Assembly (NCBI GenBank): GCA_006226895.1
Contig: SBFN01000176.1
Span: 1-6,346 of the forward strand
Length of the DNA stretch: 6,346 bases
Direction of reading: 5' to 3'
Source: Deltaproteobacteria bacterium
GTDB taxonomy: Bacteria; Desulfobacterota; Desulfuromonadia; Desulfuromonadales; BM103
The notes under the pieces were generated by a model that did no database searches, had not been told where the DNA came from, and worked only from the letters and a program-made list of their open reading frames with translations. Each line of letters starts with the position of its first letter. The stretch's first letter is position 1. The translations under genes were made by a program, and so were the position numbers. This document shows positions 1 through 4,485 of the stretch, one piece after another.

Positions 1-39
1 CCCGACCCCGAACAGTATATTGACAACCCTGTAGATTAA
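1..39 (+). CDS. Possible C-terminal tail of an upstream gene (partial)
   Basis: In frame 1 the first 12 codons read PDPEQYIDNPVD and end at TAA (37-39). The short acidic stretch looks protein-like, and the other two + frames stop at 32-34 and 19-21. Only 12 residues are visible, so no family can be named and chance openness is quite possible. If real, the gene lies upstream in the same direction as everything else here, about 120 bases before the next start. Confidence 0.25.
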   Translation, partial: PDPEQYIDNPVD

Positions 40-158
40 AAGCCATGGGCGGATCAAGCTTTTAAGCTGTCTGTGAATACCAGTAGGCTGATCTACCCCC
101 GATTGGCTGTTCGATCTGTCACTGGTGTTTCGTGCTTGCCTGAATATCAAGAAACCTC

Positions 159-632
159 ATGAAGCTACCAACCTACAAGCGCCCCTGGTACCTTTTCCAT
201 GCGCACCTGGAAACGATCTGGCCGGCACTTCTGCGACGGGTGCCACTGCCACCTTACAGGCGCGAAAGAATTTATACGGATGATGATGATTTCCTTGACC
301 TGGACTGGCTGCAGGCAGGGCACAAACGCCTGGTCATCGTCATCATCTCCCATGGTCTTGAAGGTGATACCCGCCGACATTACGTGACCGGTATGGCCAA
401 GGCTGTTCATGGGGCAGGATTTGATGTCCTGGCCTGGAACTTCCGCGGTTGTGGAGGGGAGATCAACCGTCAGCCCCGTTTTACCCATAACGGCGCTACT
501 GAGGACCTTGGTGCCGTCATCAGCCACGCTTTGGCGGCAGGGCACTACAATTCGGTTGCCTTGGTTGGTTTCAGTATGGGCGGCAACCTCACCCTCTTGG
601 CCGCGAGGCCGACAGTGTGCCTGATGAAGTAA
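159..632 (+). CDS. YheT-like alpha/beta hydrolase, N-terminal part (frameshifted)
   Basis: This is the first half of a YheT-type alpha/beta hydrolase, a family of putative esterases whose physiological substrate is not well established. Seen in the sequence: an N-terminal segment with an HLETIWPALLRR pattern (near residues 16-27), typical of the family; HGLEGD for the oxyanion-hole region; FRGCGGE followed by a Thr-Glu-Asp patch; and the nucleophile elbow GFSMGGN with the catalytic Ser at residue 139. After the elbow the frame runs only to LTLLAARPTVCLMK and stops, whereas the family continues for about 170 more residues. That remainder is found in another frame from about 605 onward. The ATG at 159 gives a family-like N-terminus, although no strong Shine-Dalgarno precedes it. 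The last 9 or so residues are probably out-of-frame translation. As read, this product would lack Asp and His of the triad and should be inactive. Confidence 0.8.
   Translation: MKLPTYKRPWYLFHAHLETIWPALLRRVPLPPYRRERIYTDDDDFLDLDWLQAGHKRLVIVIISHGLEGDTRRHYVTGMAKAVHGAGFDVLAWNFRGCGGEINRQPRFTHNGATEDLGAVISHALAAGHYNSVALVGFSMGGNLTLLAARPTVCLMK
594..617 (+). other. Frameshift junction in the YheT-like gene
   Basis: Homology moves from the frame starting at 159 to the frame one base earlier. The upstream frame reads ...NLTLLAA and the downstream frame reads EADSVPDEVKAAV from base 605. Adding one base near 604 restores a spacing of 16 residues between GGN and the AAV that opens the next strand. As I recall it, that spacing matches E. 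coli YheT. There is no X-XXY-YYZ slippery heptamer here, so programmed -1 frameshifting is unlikely. A one-base deletion, either a real mutation or a sequencing or assembly error, is the simplest reading. Confidence 0.75.
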
Positions 633-1123
633 AGGCAGCCGTCTGTTTTTCCGTGCCCTGTGATCTTGCTGCTGCTGCATCGCGTTTGGCGGAGAGTTCC
701 AATACGATTTACATGAAACGTTTTATGCGGCTCATGGGAAAAAAGGTTCGTCTCCATGCCGAGAACTTTCCCGATCAGTTCCCTTGTGAGGATTATCATA
801 GATTGAATAGCTTTGCTGATTTTGATGGCCGTTATACGGCCCCCTTGCACGGATTCCGTGATGCCCCGCATTATTGGCAGTGTTGCAGCAGTACCCGGTA
901 TCTTGACCGGATACGTGTTCCTGCCTGGATCGTCAACGCCCGTAACGATCCTTTCCTTCCATTGTCGTGCTTCCCTGATGTTGCGATTCACAATAATTCC
1001 TCGGTGACACTCATTTCACCGGAACAGGGCGGCCATTGTGGTTTTGCCAGCCTTTGTAAAGACCAGGCGTACTGGTCAGAACGCCTTGCTGTATATCTAT
1101 TGTCTTCTACTCGATATTCTTAA
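617..1123 (+). CDS. YheT-like alpha/beta hydrolase, C-terminal part (frameshifted)
   Basis: This is the second half of the same YheT-type hydrolase, joined to the upstream part by a frameshift. Counting from the GTG at 617, it shows the family segment VKAAVCFSVPCDL (residues 5-17) and the cap or lid region with an FDGRYTAPLHGF patch (69-80). The block NARNDPF supplies the catalytic Asp at 111, and the block GGHCGF supplies the catalytic His at 140. The C-terminus is the usual amphipathic helix containing YWSERLAVYL. The GTG is only a formal start: family similarity extends upstream of it in this frame to about base 605, and no ribosome binding site is evident. Repaired, the full protein would be about 321 residues, the normal size for the family, with a complete Ser-Asp-His triad. 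The otherwise intact sequence suggests a very recent mutation or a base-calling error rather than old decay. Confidence 0.8.
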   Translation: MPDEVKAAVCFSVPCDLAAAASRLAESSNTIYMKRFMRLMGKKVRLHAENFPDQFPCEDYHRLNSFADFDGRYTAPLHGFRDAPHYWQCCSSTRYLDRIRVPAWIVNARNDPFLPLSCFPDVAIHNNSSVTLISPEQGGHCGFASLCKDQAYWSERLAVYLLSSTRYS

Positions 1124-1187
1124 TTTCAAGCTCACTTTAATGGTGCTTTTCATGTACTCTAGTGTGTGATTCCACGGTGAATTATGT

Positions 1188-1193
1188 TATAGT
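1188..1193 (+). promoter_or_regulatory. Weak candidate -10 box (TATAGT)
   Basis: TATAGT lies 28 bases before the ATG at 1222, in the AT-rich gap after the YheT-like gene. No convincing -35 hexamer sits 16-18 bases upstream (TGTGAT at 17). It is therefore only a candidate start for transcription of the small hydrolase. Confidence 0.2.
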
Positions 1194-1208
1194 TTGCAAT
1201 CATTTTTT

Positions 1209-1214
1209 GAGGGG
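1209..1214 (+). promoter_or_regulatory. Ribosome binding site deciding the start at 1222
   Basis: GAGGGG stands 7 bases before the ATG at 1222. The same frame is open from a GTG at 1162, but that start has no such site, and the extra 20 residues do not look like an alpha/beta hydrolase N-terminus. This favours 1222. Confidence 0.6.
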
Positions 1215-1221
1215 TAAAAAG

Positions 1222-1770
1222 ATGCCGAAAGTCACTGTCGTTTTCGCTCATGGAAGAGAGAGCGGTCCCTGGGGAGCTAAAATCAGAGCGCTCGCCAAGG
1301 TGGCTGAAGGCTTCGGTTGTGGGGTCATCAGTCGCGATGACAGTGATAACCGTGACCCGGAATTGCGGGTTGTCCGGTTAATTGACGAGGTGAAGTCAAT
1401 TGACGGCTCGATTATTCTGGTTGGTTCCAGTATGGGCGGTTATGCAGCAACCGTGGCTTCACAGGTTATTCGCCCGACCGGTCTGTTTCTTATGGCCCCA
1501 GCCCTTGGTCTGCCGGGCTATGAACACCAGTCACCTCAAGCCATTGCCAGAGAGTTGACTATTGTGCATGGCTGGGCAGATGATCTTGTGCCGGCAGAGA
1601 CTATCCTTGAATTCGCCCGTAGCCAGCAGGCGATGTTGCACTTGATCCCTGCGGGGCACGCACTCCTTGAACAGCTTGAATGGCTGGAACAAGTTTTCAC
1701 TTTGTTTCTGCAACGATGTCTGAAGCCTGAGCAAGGCTCTCAGCGAAGTCGTATTCTGGCGACAATGTGA
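1222..1770 (+). CDS. Small YqiA-like alpha/beta hydrolase
   Basis: This is a compact single-domain serine hydrolase of 182 residues, close in size and pattern to the YqiA (UPF0227) type of putative esterases. The substrate is unknown. Seen: a first beta strand running into HGRESGPWGAK (residues 10-20, oxyanion region); the nucleophile elbow GSSMGGY with Ser70; HGWADDLVPAE (116-126), with Asp120 or Asp121 as the acid; and PAGHALLE (143-150), with His146 as the base. The lid seen in larger hydrolases is essentially absent. There is no signal peptide or membrane segment, so it is expected in the cytoplasm. ATG at 1222 is chosen for its good ribosome binding site and because the first strand (VTVVFAHG) begins directly after it. 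It stands alone, with a 98-base gap before it and a 55-base gap after it. Its following the YheT-like gene puts two unrelated-looking alpha/beta hydrolases side by side. The last dozen residues are basic and probably disordered. Confidence 0.82.
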   Translation: MPKVTVVFAHGRESGPWGAKIRALAKVAEGFGCGVISRDDSDNRDPELRVVRLIDEVKSIDGSIILVGSSMGGYAATVASQVIRPTGLFLMAPALGLPGYEHQSPQAIARELTIVHGWADDLVPAETILEFARSQQAMLHLIPAGHALLEQLEWLEQVFTLFLQRCLKPEQGSQRSRILATM

Positions 1771-1825
1771 TCAATCGCCATTAACGTTTATCCTTTATCC
1801 AAGACTTGGAATTTATCGAATATTC

Positions 1826-2572
1826 ATGGCTGGCAAAGAACGCATTGATAAACTGCTGGTACAACGTCAACTGGCCGGGTCGCGAGAGCGCGCCAGGGCC
1901 CTGATCCTTGCCGGTCGGGTGATTGTAGATGACCAGACCGTCGATAAGGTCGGCTCTCAGGTTTATACGACCTCGGACATTCGCCTCAGGGGTGAGGATA
2001 TCCCTTACGTGTCACGCGGTGGTTTGAAGCTCGCCGAGGCCCTGAAACGTTTCAAGGTTGTGATTGATGGACGGGTTGCTATAGATGTCGGCGCATCGAC
2101 CGGTGGCTTTACCGACTGTCTTTTGCAAAATGGTGCTGTAAGGGTCATCGCTGTCGATGTTGGTTACGGCCAGTTGGCCTGGAAATTACGTGATGACGAC
2201 AGGGTCCAGAACCTTGAACGGACCAATATAAGACATCTTAAAGCGGGCCAGCTCGATGATCTTCCTGATTTGGCTGTTATTGACGCTTCCTTCATCTCTC
2301 TGGAAAAAGTCCTGCCGTCAACGCTTGCCCTCCTAAAGCCTTGCAGTGATGTCATCGCCCTGATCAAGCCGCAGTTCGAAGTTGGCAAGGGGCAGGTCGG
2401 CAAAGGAGGCGTCGTCCGCGACCCCGACCAGCATCTTGAGGTTGTTGCGAAGATTAAACTTTACTCGGAAGAGCTCGGCTGCCGGGTTGTTGACGTCTGC
2501 GACAGCCCGCTGCTGGGGCCAAAGGGCAATAAGGAGTTCTTGATTCATCTGCGGCTGGAGAAGGGTTTATGA
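1826..2572 (+). CDS. tlyA: TlyA family rRNA 2'-O-methyltransferase (S4 + FtsJ-like domains)
   Basis: TlyA uses S-adenosylmethionine to methylate ribose 2'-OH of cytidines in ribosomal RNA. Type I enzymes methylate 23S C1920; type II also methylate 16S C1409. This 248-residue protein has an N-terminal S4 RNA-binding domain (about 4-60: ERIDKLLVQR, SRERARALILAGRV) and the linker YVSRGGLKL. The Rossmann methyltransferase domain follows, with the SAM motif DVGASTGGF (87-95), DVGYGQLAWKLR (111-122), DASFISLEKVLP (153-164) and KPQFEVGKGQVGKGGVVRDP (181-200). The catalytic tetrad is visible as K68, D153, K181 and E237, each one position below K69/D154/K182/E238 of Mycobacterium TlyA as I recall it. 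It ends straight after the last strand (FLIHLRLEKGL), without the C-terminal extension of type II. I therefore infer type I, 23S-only. Older annotations call this family hemolysin; a haemolytic role is not supported by sequence. The ribosome binding site is weak. Its stop overlaps the next start (ATGA), so it probably opens a five-gene operon. Confidence 0.93.
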   Translation: MAGKERIDKLLVQRQLAGSRERARALILAGRVIVDDQTVDKVGSQVYTTSDIRLRGEDIPYVSRGGLKLAEALKRFKVVIDGRVAIDVGASTGGFTDCLLQNGAVRVIAVDVGYGQLAWKLRDDDRVQNLERTNIRHLKAGQLDDLPDLAVIDASFISLEKVLPSTLALLKPCSDVIALIKPQFEVGKGQVGKGGVVRDPDQHLEVVAKIKLYSEELGCRVVDVCDSPLLGPKGNKEFLIHLRLEKGL

Positions 2573-3339
2573 GTTATAAGATTTATTTCCTGGGCGCCGG
2601 GCCCGGTGATCCGGAGCTCCTGACCCGTCGTGCAGAGCGTCTTCTCAAAGAGTGCAGGGTGGTCTACCTGCCGCCTATGTATGATCAGACCTTTGCCGAG
2701 TTTCTGGAAGATAAAGAGCTCTTTATCCCCTTTGAATACTATTTTTCTGACCTGATAGCACAGATCAAGAGCCAGCTGACCTCTGGGCCTGTCGCTTTTC
2801 TGGTGCCCGGAGATTTAACTTTTTATTCTCCGTTTCAAGCTCTTGTCGATGCCCTGGGCCCTCTGGCTGTTGTTGTTCCCGGGGTGGGCTCTGCCAACGC
2901 GGCTTCTGCACTTCTGAAAAAGACTCTCGATCTGCCTGGTGTCTGTAGTCGGGCGATTCTTGCTTCGCCCCGCACCCTTGGTGATGGTCCGGACGCCCCG
3001 ACCATGGGAGATTTCGCTGCGCCAGGTGTTTCAATGCTGATTTACATGAATAATGTCCCTTTGCCCGAACTGGTCTCTCAACTCCGGGAAGGTTATGGTA
3101 AGGATACCCCGATAGCCCTGGCGCACCGGGTTGGCTTGCCAGATGAAGAAGTCGTTGTGGCCTCTCTGGATACGATCGTTGCAACTGTTGGGCGCAGGGA
3201 TTTCTTCAACCTGGACAGCCCTAACCCGCGCCCAGCCCTGACCTTGGTTCTGGTTGGTGAAAGTTTGACGGCAAAAGCTGATCCCGCCTGGTGGGATTAT
3301 CGCCGTGACCATATCTGGAAGTATCAGGACAACAGTTAA
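2569..3339 (+). CDS. Tetrapyrrole (corrin/porphyrin) methylase family protein, CbiF/CobM-like
   Basis: This is a 256-residue SAM-dependent methylase of the fold that methylates precorrins and related rings. Seen: N-terminal GAGPGDPELLT (residues 9-19), as in CbiF/CobM precorrin-4 C11-methyltransferases; PGD at 80-82 followed by LTFYSPF, where the family usually has SGDP or TGDP plus an aromatic; VVPGVGSANAASALL (102-116) for the SAM-site strand and helix; a TPIALAHRVGLPDEEVV block (180-196); and the closing strand PALTLVLVG (222-230). The C-terminus is a Trp-rich tail (PAWWDYRRDHIW). No other cobalamin or siroheme gene is in the window, so a role in corrin synthesis is not supported by context. 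The fold also includes RsmI (16S rRNA methylation) and diphthamide synthase, so the substrate remains open. Translation is probably coupled to tlyA: the ATG overlaps the tlyA stop by 4 bases, and GGAGAAGG (2557-2564) lies just upstream. Confidence 0.82.
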   Translation: MSYKIYFLGAGPGDPELLTRRAERLLKECRVVYLPPMYDQTFAEFLEDKELFIPFEYYFSDLIAQIKSQLTSGPVAFLVPGDLTFYSPFQALVDALGPLAVVVPGVGSANAASALLKKTLDLPGVCSRAILASPRTLGDGPDAPTMGDFAAPGVSMLIYMNNVPLPELVSQLREGYGKDTPIALAHRVGLPDEEVVVASLDTIVATVGRRDFFNLDSPNPRPALTLVLVGESLTAKADPAWWDYRRDHIWKYQDNS

Positions 3340-3340
3340 G

Positions 3341-4303
3341 ATGCGCATTATATCGCCTGTCGACAATTTGCAGGAAACGACCATGCTTCTGGAAGCGGGG
3401 GCCGACGAACTTTACGGCGGTTACCTGCCTGCTGAATGGGAAGATTACCGTCTTGCTGCTTCACTTAACCAGAGAACCTTTTCCGCCGCGCAGATTGATA
3501 CGGAAGAGGAGTTGAAGGCGATTGTCGATCTCACTCATTCGCACGGTGGAACTTTTGCCTTAACCCTGAACGCGCCTTTTTACACAGATGCACAATTACC
3601 CATGTTGACTGAATACATCGATCGCATGGTAGATCTGGGGATAGATAGCCTGATTTTGGCAGATGTGGGTGTGTTGCGTTTTCTCAAAAAACGCCACCCT
3701 GTTATTGAATATCATGCCAGCACTCTGGCGCACCTTACCAACGCCGGTTCAGTCAGGCTTATGGCCGATCAGGGCATGCAGCGTGTGGTCCTGCCAAGGC
3801 ATTTGACCGTGGCTGATATGGCGGCTGTTATTCAGCAGGTCCCGGATGTTCTCTTTGATGCTTTCCTGCTGGTCGGTAAATGTCCGAACACGGAAGGCCT
3901 CTGTACTTTTCATCATTCCAGCCCGGAAAAGCTTTGGCCCTGTGAAATTCCCTACGAGATTGCACCGGTCGGCAACGGAGCTTCTGAGGGTTTGCAGCAG
4001 GCGATGAAGAAACAGAAGAGCTGGTCTGAGACGAATCGTCGTCACGGCTGTGGTCTTTGCGCTATTCCGCATTTGCAGAAGGCCGGTGTCCATGGCTTGA
4101 AGCTGGTTGGTCGCGGCGCTCCGGCAGTACAGAAAGTCAGAAACGTTACTTTGGCCAAAGATTTCCTGCTGCTGGTGTCAGAAACTCTTGACCCTGCCGA
4201 GTACCGCCGTAAGGCGATGGCCGCACATAAGGAAAGATTTGGTGCGGCTTGTCATCAGAATGTTTGTTACTATCCAGAGTTTTTTCATGGGGGAGAGTTA
4301 TGA
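3341..4303 (+). CDS. U32 family protein (putative 4Fe-4S, UbiU/UbiV-RlhA-TrhP type)
   Basis: This 320-residue protein belongs to peptidase family U32. Characterised members are hydroxylation proteins rather than clear proteases: UbiU/UbiV act in O2-independent ubiquinone synthesis, RlhA on 23S rRNA and TrhP on tRNA. The N-terminus has the family pattern SPVDNLQETTMLLEAGADEL (5-24) with YGGY, then an ILADVGVLRFL strand-helix (105-115) and EYHASTLAHLTNA (123-135). Cysteines sit at 181, 188, 201, 237, 240, 304 and 309. The C181-x6-C188 pair, C201, and C237 or C240 match the spacing style of the four cluster cysteines of UbiU (C169, C176, C193, C232 as I recall), so a 4Fe-4S cluster is likely. 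It is the size of UbiU, shorter than RlhA or TrhP, and has no second U32 partner here. The ATG at 3341 follows the previous stop by one base, with AGGA at 3326-3329 upstream. An in-frame start at 3305 would overlap the previous gene by 35 bases and adds a non-family leader. The substrate is unknown. Confidence 0.85.
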   Translation: MRIISPVDNLQETTMLLEAGADELYGGYLPAEWEDYRLAASLNQRTFSAAQIDTEEELKAIVDLTHSHGGTFALTLNAPFYTDAQLPMLTEYIDRMVDLGIDSLILADVGVLRFLKKRHPVIEYHASTLAHLTNAGSVRLMADQGMQRVVLPRHLTVADMAAVIQQVPDVLFDAFLLVGKCPNTEGLCTFHHSSPEKLWPCEIPYEIAPVGNGASEGLQQAMKKQKSWSETNRRHGCGLCAIPHLQKAGVHGLKLVGRGAPAVQKVRNVTLAKDFLLLVSETLDPAEYRRKAMAAHKERFGAACHQNVCYYPEFFHGGEL

Positions 4304-4485
4304 TACGTCTACTGGGTAGCGCGCAGATAAAGGCACTGGCTTGTGAAGAGAGTGTTCGAGGCGTTCTCGTTCGCACGGTGATCAAGCAGTCTGAGTTTGC
4401 TGATGAGCAAGAGCTTCAGCTTCTGGAAGATGCCTTGCAGCTCCTCTTGAAGAGATTTGAAACGATCGATGGTGAGGTCTCATGA
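4300..4485 (+). CDS. Small protein of unknown function (61 residues)
   Basis: I do not recognise this protein. It starts at the ATG at 4300, whose A-T-G-A overlaps the stop of the U32 gene, with a strong purine-rich site GGGGGAG (4289-4295) just upstream. It ends at TGA 4483-4485, again overlapping the next start. The first half (MIRLLGSAQIKALACEESVRG) is mixed. The second half is acidic and helical, with a leucine-rich amphipathic stretch EQELQLLEDALQLLLKRF (36-53). There is one Cys (residue 15), no signal peptide, and no clear membrane segment. Coupled 4-base overlaps on both sides and a good ribosome binding site argue that it is really translated. A small helical adaptor or regulator of the ATPase made from the next gene is a guess from position only. 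The same frame is open from 4249, but that start lies well inside the U32 gene. Confidence 0.7.
   Translation: MIRLLGSAQIKALACEESVRGVLVRTVIKQSEFADEQELQLLEDALQLLLKRFETIDGEVS

Noticed and set aside
20..25. Perfect TTGACA (-35 consensus)
   Set aside because: No -10-like hexamer lies 16-18 bases downstream (CCATGG there), and the hexamer overlaps the possible upstream coding tail.
279..346. GAT repeat (279-290) and a complementary CATCGTCATCATC stretch (334-346) that could pair
   Set aside because: Both lie in coding sequence and encode an Asp run and an Ile/Val strand of the hydrolase. The long loop and a mismatch make a functional hairpin unlikely.
165..991. Long open frames on the minus strand (165-680 and 545-991) opposite the YheT-like gene
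   Set aside because: They are antisense to a recognisable conserved protein, show no family motifs, and are best explained by codon bias of the + strand gene.
1162..1221. N-terminal extension of the small hydrolase from GTG 1162
   Set aside because: No ribosome binding site and a non-family leader peptide. The ATG at 1222 has GAGGGG at the right distance.
1727..1743. Hairpin CTGAG...CTCAG near the end of the small hydrolase gene
   Set aside because: Only a 5-base stem inside the coding region, with no T-run after it, so it is not a rho-independent terminator.
2765..3384. Minus-strand open frames opposite the methylase gene (2765-3184 and 3031-3384)
   Set aside because: Low-complexity composition (Gln/Pro/Arg-rich) and no motifs. 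The + strand carries clear family motifs throughout.
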